In this document: positions 48,620 to 58,048 of the stretch, in pieces | How positions within the stretch are numbered: position 1 is the stretch's first letter | Layout: every line of letters starts with the position of its first letter | Origin: Hymenobacter citatus | Lineage (GTDB): Bacteria; Bacteroidota; Bacteroidia; Cytophagales; Hymenobacteraceae | DNA: 64,000 bases | Direction: 5' to 3' | Assembly (NCBI RefSeq): GCF_014333615.1 | Contig: NZ_JACSCY010000011.1 | Location: 98,082-162,081 of the forward strand | Translations under genes and position numbers: made by a program | Notes under the pieces: model-generated | Database searches by the model: none | What the model was told of the DNA's origin: nothing | Seen by the model: only the letters and a program-made list of their open reading frames with translations

Positions 48620-49681
48620 ATGTCCCGTTTATCCCGCGCTTGCGTAGCCGTTCTGTTATTATCCATTGGCTGCCAACGCCCTACCTTCCCGCCGGTTACA
48701 CCCGGCGTGGCTTCCGGCCCGACCCTCAAGGCCACCCTCATTTCCGACCCGGTGCGCTACGACACCGACGACCCCGCTATCTGGATCAACCCCAAAGACC
48801 CGGCGCAAAGCCTGATTATCGGCACCGATAAGAATTCCGACGGGGCGCTGTATGTCTTTGATTTGCAAGGCAAGGAAGTGCCCGGCCGCACCGTGCATGG
48901 CCTCCGGCGCCCCAACAACGTGGACGTAGCCTATGGCCTACCCCTCGGCGGCCAGCCCACCGACCTTGCCGTGACCACGGAGCGCGAGCAGCAGCGCCTG
49001 CGTATCTTCCGCCTACCCGATATGCAGCCGGTAGACAACGGCGGCCTACCCGTTTTCACGGGCGAAGCGCAAAACCTACCTATGGGCATTGCCCTCTACA
49101 CCCGTCCTTCTGACAAGGCGATGTTTGCGATTGTGGGCCGCAAAGATGGCCCAACCACTGGCTACCTCTGGCAGTACCGGCTAGAGGACGACAGCACCGG
49201 CCACGTGAAAATGACGCTGGTGCGCAAGTTTGGCACCTACAGCGGCCGCAAGGAAATCGAATCCATTGCTGTAGATAACGAGCTGGGCTACGTGTACTAC
49301 TCCGACGAAGGCATAGGCGTGCGCCAGTACTACGCCGACCCTGTCCGCGGCGACGAGCAGCTGAGTTTGTTTGCTACCCAAGGCTTCACCGAAGACCACG
49401 AGGGCATCAGCATCTATAAAACCAGCAAGAAGAAAGGATATATTCTGGTATCAGACCAGGGCGCCAACCAGTTTCACATCTACCGCCGAGAAGAAGGCAA
49501 AAACCACGCGCACGCGCTGGTGAAAGTCATCAAAGTAGACGCCCTGCACAGCGATGGCTCCGACGTGACCAGCGTGCCGCTGAACGCGCAGTTCCCGAAA
49601 GGTTTGTTTGTGGTGATGTCGGAGGGGCGCTTTTTCCACTACTACCGCTGGGAAGATGTGGCGGGGAAGGAGCTGAAATAG
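48620..49681 (+). CDS. beta-propeller phytase, lipoprotein
   Basis: A 353-residue enzyme that removes phosphate from phytate, calcium-dependent in characterised members. The ATG at 48620 is chosen because it starts a lipoprotein signal (cysteine 18 in LLLSIGC); a longer frame would be translated from the inverted repeat. Family motifs are YDTDDPAIWINP, IIGTDKNSDGALYVFDLQGK, RRPNNVDVAYG, and acidic calcium/phosphate-binding segments YYSDEGIGVRQY and TEDHEGISIY. The lipid anchor places it in the envelope or at the surface. With the upstream TonB-dependent receptor it looks like a scavenging pair for inositol phosphates. Confidence 0.92.
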   Translation: MSRLSRACVAVLLLSIGCQRPTFPPVTPGVASGPTLKATLISDPVRYDTDDPAIWINPKDPAQSLIIGTDKNSDGALYVFDLQGKEVPGRTVHGLRRPNNVDVAYGLPLGGQPTDLAVTTEREQQRLRIFRLPDMQPVDNGGLPVFTGEAQNLPMGIALYTRPSDKAMFAIVGRKDGPTTGYLWQYRLEDDSTGHVKMTLVRKFGTYSGRKEIESIAVDNELGYVYYSDEGIGVRQYYADPVRGDEQLSLFATQGFTEDHEGISIYKTSKKKGYILVSDQGANQFHIYRREEGKNHAHALVKVIKVDALHSDGSDVTSVPLNAQFPKGLFVVMSEGRFFHYYRWEDVAGKELK

Positions 49682-49882
49682 TGAAGCGGTGAGTTTGTGA
49701 AATGGTGAGTTTGTGAAATGGTGAGTTAAAACGCGTCTGTCATCCTGAGCTTGCGAAGGACCCTATCACGTGAGAACGGAAATCGTAGCAACGACTCGTT
49801 CAACGGGCATAAGGTCCTTCGCTGCACTCAGGATGACAGACGCGTTTTAACTCACCATCTCACCACTTCACTATTTCACAGC
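49682..49882. repeat. composite inverted repeat: GGTGAAAT tract plus GTCATCCTGAG core
   Basis: A second full copy of the 38 kb element. Arms about 49719-49767 and 49810-49858 share TGGTGAGTTAAAACGCG, CTGTCATCCTGAG and GCGAAGGAC. The outer tract GTGAGTTTGTGAAATGGTGAG (left) is mirrored by TCACCATCTCACCACTTCAC (right). The right tract runs into the end of the hybrid histidine kinase gene and gives its stop codon (49876-49878). Confidence 0.88.
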
Positions 49883-52611
49883 GCCAGGTAGGCGCGCATC
49901 AGGTCCATCACTTCGCGCAGGGGCGGGGCAATAGCCAGCACCAGCGCTGTGAGGGCATCGAGTTGAAAGTCTTCCTGCCACTGGTCTAGCTCGGCTACGG
50001 GCGGTATCAGGTGCTCCACGCCGAGGTGGGTGAGGCCGGGCTTGAGGGTGTGGGCAGCCGTTTTCAGGCGGGCCAGGTTGCCTTCCTGCAAGCCCTGGGT
50101 GAACTCGACCAGCAATTCCTCGCTGCTTTCCAGGAAGGTTTCCAGCATGAAGCGCACAAACTCCTGGTCGCCCTGGCCGAGGCGCAGCAGCTCGTCTACC
50201 CGGAACAGGGGTGGGGCGGGCACAGGTATGGGGGCCGCGTGGTGCGGGGCCATCCATTCGCTTACTACTTGGAGCAGCGCCGTTTCCTGGAAGGGCTTGG
50301 CTAGGTAGCCATTCATGCCGGCGGCCAGGCATTTTTCCCGCTCGCCTTTAATAGCATTGGCTGTGAGAGCAATAATGGGGGTCGTAATTTGGAGTTGCTG
50401 GCGCAGGGCAGCAGTAGCCCCATAACCGTCCAGCACCGGCATCTGAATATCCATCAGAATTAGGTCGAAGGGCTGGGCCTGGGCCATTTCTACAGCCTGT
50501 TCGCCGTTTTCGGCTTCGGTTACCTGCACCTGGGCTTGTTGCAGGAAGGTGCGAGCAATCTGGCGGTTGAAGCGGTTGTCTTCTACCAGCAGCACGTGCT
50601 TGAAGCGCAGGTTTTGCCGGATGGCGCTGTCTTCGGGCAGAATGGTTTGGGGCAGCAGGTCGGTGGTGGCACCAATGGGTAGGCACAGCGTAAACTCCAC
50701 CACCGTGCCCTGATTTTTCTGGCTGCTCACCTGCACGTCGCCGCCCATTAGCTTCACTAGGTTGCGGCAGATGGACAGGCCCAGGCCGGTGCCGCCAAAC
50801 TTGCGCGTCACGGAAGCATCTTCTTGGCTGAACTCCTGGAAAATGCGCGCCAGAAACTCCGGCTCAATACCTACGCCCGTGTCCGTCACCCGAAACAGTA
50901 TCGCTACCTCAGTGGCCGCCAGTGGGGTAGCTACCACCTCGCAGGCCACCACCACCTCGCCGCGCTCCGTAAACTTAATGGCGTTGCCGGCCAGGTTAAG
51001 CAGCACTTGCGTGATGCGGTATGGGTCGCCGAGCAACACCTGGGGTAGGCGCTCGTCCAGCTCCGTGCGCAAGCGCAGGCCTTTTTCGGCGGCCTTGTAG
51101 CGCAGGGTTTGCTCTACCTGCTCCAGCAGCAAGGTAGGCCCAAAGCCTACCTGCTCCAGCGCCATTTTGCCCGCTTCCAGCTTCGAGAGGTCCAAAATGT
51201 CGTTGATAATGACGAGTAGGTTTTCGGCCGAGGTAGTAATAGCCTCCTGGTAGCTGCTCTGGGTAGGCGTGAGTGACGTTTTGGCTAGCAGCTGACTCAT
51301 GCCCAGAATGGCGTTCATGGGCGTGCGAATCTCGTGGCTCATATTGGCCAAGAACAGCTCCCGCGCCCGCACCGCCGACTCGGCCGTGATTTTGGCGTGG
51401 CGCAGGGCACGCTCCGTAGTCACACGCTCCGTCACATCCAGCCCATAGCCCAAAATTAGGTGCAGAGAGCCATCGGGGTGAAAGACGGGTTGGAGGCAGC
51501 GCAGTAGGTGCCGGTCACCGTCGGGCCGCGTGAAGGTTTCTTCGTAGGTGATCAGCTCGCCGGCGCGGGCCGCCGCCTCTAGCTGGGCCTGCCGCTCGTG
51601 GGCCATCGACTCGGGCCGCCCGGTGCGCTTGAAATAGGCAGCATTATCTTTGCCTATCACCCATTTACGGGTTTCCGGGTCTTTGATGCCGCGAGAATTG
51701 ACAAACAGATAGCGGAACTGGCTATCGAAAACGCCTACATCGGTAGGCAACTGGTCTAATACAAATTCATAGAAGGTCCGCTGCTCTACGAGTTGGTTTT
51801 CCACGCGGCGGCGCTCCGTCACGTCTACTCCCATGCCTATCACCATGCGTAAGGAGCCATCGGAGGCAAATACGGGGCGGTAATGACGCTGTATGTACAG
51901 CGGTTCGCCCTCAGCTGGCTCCATTTCTTCCCACATAGCTGCCTTTCGCGTTTGCACCACGTGGTTGAAACACGCGCGCCGGCGCACGGCCAGCTCGCGG
52001 GGCCGCTGACGGTGCGCGCAATACGCAAAATCGTCTTGCCCAATCACCCAATTTCGTAGCTCCGAGTCTGTAATTCCCGTTTCGTTGACGAAAGAGTAGC
52101 GATGCGCCTCATCGAATACGGCAATTTCTGCCGGCAGCTCGTGCAGAATTGTTTCGTAGAATTCCTGCTGCGTAGCCAGGGCCGCTTCGGCGCGGTGCAG
52201 GGCGGTAGTATCGTGCAGGTACAGCACCGTTTCGGTTCCTGCTGGCTGGGCTACTACCTCGTAGTGACTACCATCCATTGCAAGCGGCTGCGTGGTTTGG
52301 TGCGGCGCGGTACGTATTATATCGAGCAGCTGCTCCGGCAATTGCGCTTGGGCTGATGCGAGCAACGCACGGCTATGGCTGTTGGCTGCCACCACTTCCC
52401 CACTGGCTGTGGCCACTACAGTGTGCCCCGGCAGTGCTTGCAGCAGTGCCTGAAAGCGAGCCTCCTGCACCTGCGCCTGCGCCTGCGCAGCGGCCAATGC
52501 TTGTTCTAATTCTATGATGTGCTTCTCAGCCCACCCACGCCATAGCTGTTCGCTTTCCGGCGAAGAAGAGGAGCCTGTTGGCATTGTAAAATGCTTGGAA
52601 GCACTGGTCAT
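49876..52611 (-). CDS. hybrid histidine kinase: PAS repeats, kinase, receiver, HPt
   Basis: A 911-residue cytoplasmic kinase (ATG at 52611; an ATG at 52584 is also possible). Order: coiled coil (about 25-55), a degenerate PAS (55-140), two similar PAS domains (about 150-265 and 280-395; FYETILHELPAEIAVFD versus FYEFVLDQLPTDVGVFD), histidine-kinase core with histidine 426 in NMSHEIRTPMNAI, ATPase motifs NLAGNAIKFTERG, DTGVGIEP, GGTGLGLSI, a receiver with aspartate 721 in LILMDIQMP, and a C-terminal HPt with histidine 854 in AAHTLKPG. It carries a full phosphorelay but no output domain. No membrane segments. The partner regulator is unknown. Confidence 0.9.
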   Translation of the reverse strand: MTSASKHFTMPTGSSSSPESEQLWRGWAEKHIIELEQALAAAQAQAQVQEARFQALLQALPGHTVVATASGEVVAANSHSRALLASAQAQLPEQLLDIIRTAPHQTTQPLAMDGSHYEVVAQPAGTETVLYLHDTTALHRAEAALATQQEFYETILHELPAEIAVFDEAHRYSFVNETGITDSELRNWVIGQDDFAYCAHRQRPRELAVRRRACFNHVVQTRKAAMWEEMEPAEGEPLYIQRHYRPVFASDGSLRMVIGMGVDVTERRRVENQLVEQRTFYEFVLDQLPTDVGVFDSQFRYLFVNSRGIKDPETRKWVIGKDNAAYFKRTGRPESMAHERQAQLEAAARAGELITYEETFTRPDGDRHLLRCLQPVFHPDGSLHLILGYGLDVTERVTTERALRHAKITAESAVRARELFLANMSHEIRTPMNAILGMSQLLAKTSLTPTQSSYQEAITTSAENLLVIINDILDLSKLEAGKMALEQVGFGPTLLLEQVEQTLRYKAAEKGLRLRTELDERLPQVLLGDPYRITQVLLNLAGNAIKFTERGEVVVACEVVATPLAATEVAILFRVTDTGVGIEPEFLARIFQEFSQEDASVTRKFGGTGLGLSICRNLVKLMGGDVQVSSQKNQGTVVEFTLCLPIGATTDLLPQTILPEDSAIRQNLRFKHVLLVEDNRFNRQIARTFLQQAQVQVTEAENGEQAVEMAQAQPFDLILMDIQMPVLDGYGATAALRQQLQITTPIIALTANAIKGEREKCLAAGMNGYLAKPFQETALLQVVSEWMAPHHAAPIPVPAPPLFRVDELLRLGQGDQEFVRFMLETFLESSEELLVEFTQGLQEGNLARLKTAAHTLKPGLTHLGVEHLIPPVAELDQWQEDFQLDALTALVLAIAPPLREVMDLMRAYLAL

Positions 52612-52914
52612 AGAATATAAATCATAAAAGAAGGTGGCCACAAATATAAGCATACCTTAAAACATAAATAAGTCAATAATCTTATCATAAGTCATTAGTT
52701 TATAAAAAATTACCATTTACTTGAATTATAATTATTACATTATTTTATATACTTATACACTGACATTTTTAGTACTTGTGCTGTTTGCCTAGACAAGCAA
52801 ACCTATTTGCAAGCCGTAGTTAAATAGCGTGTCTTGCGGCACCACTCTATGCTGTTATCTGTCCAACTGACACCCTTGGTTAACTTTCACGCTACTTTTT
52901 GCCACGTACTTTTC
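52612..52914. other. AT-rich divergent intergenic region
   Basis: About 300 bases between the hybrid kinase and the debranching-enzyme-like gene. The centre (52650-52780) is strongly AT-rich and should hold both divergent promoters. No perfect TAnnTTTG box, repeat or hairpin was found. Confidence 0.4.
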
Positions 52915-55248
52915 ATGAAAACAGTCGCCTACCTGGCTACCGTACTAGCAGGGTTGCTGCTAACCACGTGCAACTCTACTCATCTGCACGTACCCACCCT
53001 TGCCCCTACCCCCACCATGCTTCTCAATCAGCTAGCCATCGACGTGACGCCCGCCGAGAACCGCGAGTTTTCGTTTACTGATAAGCAGTCGGGCTACTAT
53101 TATGCTGCTACCCACGCCGATGAGCAGCCGGCCTGGCATGCTGGCTGGAACATTGCCACCCACCGCGTACTACACGACTACGAGGTGTTGGTAGATGGTG
53201 CCCCGCTGGACCGCCGGACGGCCCGCGTACGCGTGTACCCCTACAAGCTGCAACGCACCTTTGCTGCGGCCACCGAGGAATTGTATCTCTATGATAACCA
53301 ACCCGTAATAGGGATTAAACTTACGAATGTTAAGGGTCAGCAACTCACCTGGCGCCCCACCGGCGACTTGGCGACAGTTGAGGCGGCAGCGCCGGAGGGC
53401 TTATGGCTGATTCCGAAGGAAGCGCCTACCCACCGCATCCTGGTAGCCCCCTGGCAATCGGTGGCTGCGACGGTGCAAAACGGTGCCCTGAGCGCCCCGG
53501 CCGGCGGCGGCGGGTTTGTGCTGGTGTACGGTCATTCTAAAGAGGATGTGCTGGCGTTGCTGAAGCAGTTTCGGGAGCACCACGAGGCGTGGCTGCAGCA
53601 ACGCCAGCAGCGCATGAACACGCTGGTAGCCAACACAAACCCCGTTGCCAGCAACAGCCCACAGCTCGACAAAGCCCTGCCCTGGCTGCTGCTGACCACC
53701 GACGAGTTGGTGACCAACCAGCAGGGCTGGGGCATTTACGCAGGCCTGCCGTGGTTCAACGACTACTGGGGCCGCGACCTGTTCATTTCCCTACCGGGCG
53801 CCTGCCTCGTAGCGGGGCAGTTTGCTACGGCTAAAAAGATTCTGCTGTCGTTTGCCAAGTTCCAGAACCTCGATCCTACCTCTAAGGAGTATGGCCGCGT
53901 GCCCAACCGCGCCCGCCCCGACGACATCATCTACAACACTACCGATGGCACGCCGCGCTTCGTTATCGAAATGTTGGATTATCTGCGCTACTCTGGCGAC
54001 ACAGCCGCCATTCGGGAGTTTTACCCCGCTGTGAAGCGCGCCGCTGAAGGCTCCCTAAAGTATTGGGTAGATTCCAGCGGCTACCTCACCCACGACGATG
54101 CCGACACGTGGATGGACGCGAAAATCAAGAATGTGACGCCGCTTTCGCCCCGCGGCAACCGCGCCAACGATATTCAGGCGCTGTGGTACGAGCAGCTGCT
54201 AGCCAGCGCTCAACTGGCCGACTACCTGCACGATGAGGCCAACGCCCGCCAGTGGCGTGCCGTGGCGGCTAAGGTGAAACAGCACTTTCCGCAAGATTTC
54301 TTCGATGCGCAGCACCTCTACATGGCCGACCGCCTCACCGCCGCCGGTCAGCGCGACTTTCAGCTGCGGCCCAACCAGCTCTACGCCTACCCCCTGGTGC
54401 CCGACCCGGCGCGTCGGATGCAGGTCACCAAGCTGGTGTGGCAGGAGTTGGTGTATCCGTGGGGCGTGGCCTCGCTCAGTCAGCACGACCCAAATTTTCA
54501 TCCATACCACGAAAACTGGCACTACTACCACAAAGACGCGGCCTACCACAACGGCACCGTCTGGCTCTGGAACAACGGTATGGCCATGCAGCGGATGCTG
54601 GAACAGAATCAGCCCGACATTGCCTACCAGCTCTTTGAGCGCATGAACCACCAGGCGCTGGCCGAGGGCGCCGTGGGCAGCCTCAGCGAAAACGCCGACG
54701 CCCTCCCCCGCCCCGGCCAGACGCGGGGCAAGCCCTCGGGCACGTTTTTGCAGGCGTGGTCTAATGCTGAGCAGCTGCGCGTGTGGTACCAGTATTTCCT
54801 GGGCATACGGCCCGATATGCTGCGCAACGAAGTGGTGGTGCAACCGCGCCTACCCTCGACGCTGACGGATGTAGCCTTTGCCGTAGCCGTGGGCACAGGA
54901 CAGCTACGGGCGCATTATCAGACGGGGGCCACTGGCACATATGCTATCCAAGCGGAAGGCGTAGCGCCTACCGTCCGGTTTTCCCTACCCGGCTTTGAGG
55001 AGGTTGCGGTGGAGCTGCCCGCCAATGGCACACTGCAAGTGCAACACACGGGTACAAAACTAGAAGTAGCCGTGACTGACCAACGGGGCAAAACCATACG
55101 GCAGCTTATACGCACTGCCAGCCCTACCCTGCAAGCGCAACTGCAACAGCAACAGGCCTTTTTTGCGGATACGCACTTTGCTGTGCCCTACCTGCAACCC
55201 AACCTAAAGAGCCTCAGCACCTACCACAAGCAGGCCATTAGCTACTGA
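52915..55248 (+). CDS. amylo-alpha-1,6-glucosidase/glycogen debranching enzyme-like lipoprotein
   Basis: A 777-residue protein. The ATG at 52915 starts a lipoprotein signal (MKTVAYLATVLAGLLLTTC, cysteine 19). The N-terminal beta-rich domain (about 30-240) and the C-terminal (alpha/alpha) barrel fit the glycogen debranching family: LPWFNDYWGRDLFISLPG, GRVPNRARPDDIIYNTTDG, DDADTWMDAKI, NDIQALWYEQL, YHNGTVWLWNNGMAMQRML and a late GSLSENADAL. Characterised relatives split alpha-1,6 branches of glucans inside the cell; the lipobox here points to the envelope, so an extracellular oligosaccharide is a likelier substrate. The last ~120 residues form a beta-rich tail. A terminator follows. Confidence 0.88.
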   Translation: MKTVAYLATVLAGLLLTTCNSTHLHVPTLAPTPTMLLNQLAIDVTPAENREFSFTDKQSGYYYAATHADEQPAWHAGWNIATHRVLHDYEVLVDGAPLDRRTARVRVYPYKLQRTFAAATEELYLYDNQPVIGIKLTNVKGQQLTWRPTGDLATVEAAAPEGLWLIPKEAPTHRILVAPWQSVAATVQNGALSAPAGGGGFVLVYGHSKEDVLALLKQFREHHEAWLQQRQQRMNTLVANTNPVASNSPQLDKALPWLLLTTDELVTNQQGWGIYAGLPWFNDYWGRDLFISLPGACLVAGQFATAKKILLSFAKFQNLDPTSKEYGRVPNRARPDDIIYNTTDGTPRFVIEMLDYLRYSGDTAAIREFYPAVKRAAEGSLKYWVDSSGYLTHDDADTWMDAKIKNVTPLSPRGNRANDIQALWYEQLLASAQLADYLHDEANARQWRAVAAKVKQHFPQDFFDAQHLYMADRLTAAGQRDFQLRPNQLYAYPLVPDPARRMQVTKLVWQELVYPWGVASLSQHDPNFHPYHENWHYYHKDAAYHNGTVWLWNNGMAMQRMLEQNQPDIAYQLFERMNHQALAEGAVGSLSENADALPRPGQTRGKPSGTFLQAWSNAEQLRVWYQYFLGIRPDMLRNEVVVQPRLPSTLTDVAFAVAVGTGQLRAHYQTGATGTYAIQAEGVAPTVRFSLPGFEEVAVELPANGTLQVQHTGTKLEVAVTDQRGKTIRQLIRTASPTLQAQLQQQQAFFADTHFAVPYLQPNLKSLSTYHKQAISY

Positions 55249-55286
55249 TAATTGCTTGGGCGAAATTCACATGAGGTCCTAACGCA

Positions 55287-55321
55287 AGAAGCCCCACGCA
55301 GTGTACTACGTGGGGCTTCTT
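55287..55321. terminator. bidirectional intrinsic terminator
   Basis: AAGAAGCCCCACG and CGTGGGGCTTCTT form a perfect 13-base-pair stem over a 9-base loop, with short T-rich ends. It separates the debranching-enzyme-like gene and the convergent small lipoprotein gene. Confidence 0.8.
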
Positions 55322-55385
55322 ATTGATACTGAACTAGAAATACACTGCTAGATATCTATATAATAGATTGAGAGAATCCGACGCC

Positions 55386-55721
55386 TTAGCGAGGGTCACG
55401 CCATAGCAAGTGCTCCTGCGTGGCATTGGCAGCAAAGTCAGGGCACCGGCCGTCGCCGCGGCCGGTGAAGCCACCACTGGGGGCGCAGATGATATTCAGG
55501 TCTTTATCGTATAGGTAATTGAACTGGTCGCAACAGTTGCTGGAGATTGTGTAGACGACCTGCCCGTGGTATAGGTAACTGTATACCGCGGCGGGTGGAT
55601 TCTGCTTGGGGCTCTTCTTCAGCTCGGCAATCTTAGCCTGAATAGCATCGGGCAAACCATCGTCTTTGCTGCATCCTACCAGCAACAGCACCAAGCTCAG
55701 CAAAGTCAGCATGAATTTCAT
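55386..55721 (-). CDS. small lipoprotein with conserved cysteines (DUF6970-like)
   Basis: A 111-residue lipoprotein (MKFMLTLLSLVLLLVGC, cysteine 17). After a helical segment (LPDAIQAKIAELKKSP) it has VYSYLYHGQVVYTI, SNCCDQFNYLYD, NIICAPSGGFTGRGDGRCPDF. This cysteine- and glycine-rich pattern recurs in short Bacteroidota lipoproteins that I recall as DUF6970; the function is unknown. It lies between two unrelated units and is convergent with the debranching-enzyme-like gene. Confidence 0.65.
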   Translation of the reverse strand: MKFMLTLLSLVLLLVGCSKDDGLPDAIQAKIAELKKSPKQNPPAAVYSYLYHGQVVYTISSNCCDQFNYLYDKDLNIICAPSGGFTGRGDGRCPDFAANATQEHLLWRDPR

Positions 55722-55755
55722 AAGACAGTAGAGGCGCTAGGTGTAGAATGATTTA

Positions 55756-57387
55756 TTAATGCACAGTTACGGCCTTGCCACCGCCAAACTCTACGCTGGC
55801 TTCTACCCCTACCATATATGGCCGCGAGCGGCGCAGTAGTGCCTGGGCAGGGTCGCGGTTGAGGGTAGTGAGGCCGGCTTCGGCGGTAGGACCAGCCAGA
55901 ATGGCCCAGGTGGCACCAGCCGGGCGGTACTGCACCCCACCGCCGCCGCGCACGGTGGCAATTACCTGACGGTAGGGCGAGTTAGCAGTGCTTAGCGAGT
56001 ACTCCCGCGTGGCTGCGTCTTCGTCGGCTACTTCTACCCGGCTGCCCAGCAGCAAGTCTACGGCGGCGCCTACCTTCGCGTAGAGCGATACCCCCGTTCT
56101 CTGCGAGCCATAGCGAGCGGCCACGGGCACGCCTACCGTGCGGTAGCGGTAAGAAGTGGCGCGCGGCGTGGCCGTGTAGGCTACCGCGTCGCGGGCATAC
56201 GCGGCACTGTTCGAGAACGAATTAGGCGCAGCCTGATACGCGGCCGTAGCACGGCCCGCGTAGGCCGTTTCGCTTTGCGCCACCGACGAAAACGACGTTT
56301 CGGAGGAGGCGCGGTACTCGGCGGCTTCTACACCGGCCAGCAGCACCCAGTGCTTGCCAACGGGGCGAGCTGCCGTAAGGGCCATGCGCTGCCCTACCCC
56401 AGCACGCAGGTTCTGGCGGTATTCAGCAGCACCCGCTTCATACGCCACGTTCTGCACGCCCCGGCTATCCAAAAACGCCAGGTTGTTGATGGCCGAAGCA
56501 GTACTCTGGGCGCTGGCCTGAGCAAAATTGATGTTGGGGTTGAACGCCGATACAGCATGCGAACCGCCGAAACGCCAGCCGCCCAATGTTCTCTTCTTTT
56601 TATCTTCTTCCTCCACCGGTGGCATCGCGGCAGCTAGCATGGGCGGCGCGGCCAGTAAGGAAGGCTTCAGCGTATCGGGGTGGGTGAAGTGGCCCAGAGC
56701 CGAGCCCAGCCGAGCCGCCCGCGCCGTAAGCAACTCCCAAGTGCTGGCGCTAGCCTCGGTCCCGTGGCTGGCCTCGGTGGTAGCGGGCATATACGCGGCA
56801 AACACCGGCGAACCGTTGCGCGAGAAGGTATTAGCAAACCCAGCAGAAGCACTGGCACCAGCGCCAGCCAGTTGCCCCCTGGTATAAGCAGACCTACCCA
56901 TCGAGCCCCCCTCCGGCTGCGACAGCGCGGCCAGTAGCTGATTGCCAGCAGATGTTTCTCCAAGCTCGGCGGCCATGTCCAACTCCTTCTTTCCTTGGCC
57001 CGCGAGTACAGTCCCAGCTTCTGCCAGGGAGCCGGCTTGTGCGGCGGCCCGGCGTTCAGCGGCAGTAGCGGAGTAGTCGGCCGCGGCATGAGTGGTGGTG
57101 GTGGCTAGTTCTGGGGAAGTGGCGGTTTGCAGTTGTTGCACGCCCAACCAGCTGCCTGCACCCAGCAGCAGCAACACGCAGGCTGCCGCCACCCAACGGT
57201 GCAGTAGCAGCCGCTTGCGGTAGGTTTCGTTTTGTTGAACCAATAAGTCGTGGTCGAGCTGTTCCCACAGCTGGAGGCGGGGCGCTACTTCGGCCTCGCC
57301 CAGCTTTTGCCGGAACAGGTACTCCAGGTCGCCGGTAGGCCGGGGGTCCGGAGAGGTAGGGGCGGCTTTATTTGCGGAGGTGCCCAT
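55756..57387 (-). CDS. anti-sigma-like membrane protein with beta-rich periplasmic domain
   Basis: A 543-residue protein (ATG at 57387 chosen; another start at 57414). The cytoplasmic N-terminus (LEYLFRQKLGEAEVAPRLQLW) is typical of anti-sigma-like partners in Bacteroidota. One membrane helix follows (about 64-83, WVAAACVLLLLGAGSWLGV). A low-complexity Ala/Thr/Ser region comes next, then a C-terminal part with repeating beta-strand pattern ending EASVEFGGGKAV, resembling an outer-membrane beta-barrel domain. It overlaps the ECF sigma gene end by about 20 bases, which suggests that it regulates that sigma. The C-terminal role (sensor or barrel) is uncertain. Confidence 0.75.
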   Translation of the reverse strand: MGTSANKAAPTSPDPRPTGDLEYLFRQKLGEAEVAPRLQLWEQLDHDLLVQQNETYRKRLLLHRWVAAACVLLLLGAGSWLGVQQLQTATSPELATTTTHAAADYSATAAERRAAAQAGSLAEAGTVLAGQGKKELDMAAELGETSAGNQLLAALSQPEGGSMGRSAYTRGQLAGAGASASAGFANTFSRNGSPVFAAYMPATTEASHGTEASASTWELLTARAARLGSALGHFTHPDTLKPSLLAAPPMLAAAMPPVEEEDKKKRTLGGWRFGGSHAVSAFNPNINFAQASAQSTASAINNLAFLDSRGVQNVAYEAGAAEYRQNLRAGVGQRMALTAARPVGKHWVLLAGVEAAEYRASSETSFSSVAQSETAYAGRATAAYQAAPNSFSNSAAYARDAVAYTATPRATSYRYRTVGVPVAARYGSQRTGVSLYAKVGAAVDLLLGSRVEVADEDAATREYSLSTANSPYRQVIATVRGGGGVQYRPAGATWAILAGPTAEAGLTTLNRDPAQALLRRSRPYMVGVEASVEFGGGKAVTVH

Positions 57388-58048
57388 GAGAATGCTGCGC
57401 GTCGAGGCGCTCAAGTTTGGTCTTCAAAATAACACGGGCCCGCGAGTACTGCGACTTGCTGGTGCCCTCGGAGATGCCCAGCATCTCCCCAATTTCTTTG
57501 TGGCTGTAGCCTTCGATGGCGAACAGGTTAAACACCATGCGGTAGCGTGGGGCCAGTTCCTGCACCACGCCCAGCAGGTCTTCAAAGGCGTAGTTGGCCA
57601 GTACAAATTCTTCCCCGGCCAGGTCCTCGGGGTAGTCGCCGCCGTCGCTCACTGCTACCAGGGGCATGTTGCGGCGGTGCTGGCGCAGGGCGGCATTCAC
57701 CATAATGCGCCGGATCCAGAACTCCAGCGGGCACTCCCGCCGGAAGCTGCCCAGGTTCTTAAACACCGTCAGGAAGCCTTCCTGCAATACATCTTCGGCC
57801 TCGAAGGTGGTTTGGGCGTAGCGCAGGCACACGGCCATCATGCGCGGCGCAAACCGCTCGTAGAGGTGCTTCTGCATCAGGCGACTACCGTTCAGGCAAC
57901 CGTCAATCAGCTCGGCCTCGGTGAGCTGGGCGGGGGGCGTCAGGCGGCGCACGGCGGCAGTTGGTGCAGGCACCTCTTCGGCCGTTTGTCGGCTGAGCAA
58001 GCCGCGCAACGCCCCCGAAACCCCAAAGGCACTAGCCAGCGCACTCAT
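57368..58048 (-). CDS. ECF-type RNA polymerase sigma factor
   Basis: A 226-residue sigma-70 family factor. Region 2 shows LYERFAPRMMAVCLRYAQTTFEAEDVLQEGFLTVF, FRRECPLEFWIRRIMVNAALR; region 4 has the helix-turn-helix AIEGYSHKEIGEMLGISEGTSKSQYSRAR. An N-terminal ~45-residue extension is not conserved in the family. The downstream overlapping gene codes for a membrane protein with an anti-sigma-like N-terminus, so this sigma is probably held at the membrane until a signal arrives. Target genes are not known. Confidence 0.92.
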   Translation of the reverse strand: MSALASAFGVSGALRGLLSRQTAEEVPAPTAAVRRLTPPAQLTEAELIDGCLNGSRLMQKHLYERFAPRMMAVCLRYAQTTFEAEDVLQEGFLTVFKNLGSFRRECPLEFWIRRIMVNAALRQHRRNMPLVAVSDGGDYPEDLAGEEFVLANYAFEDLLGVVQELAPRYRMVFNLFAIEGYSHKEIGEMLGISEGTSKSQYSRARVILKTKLERLDAQHSHGHLRK

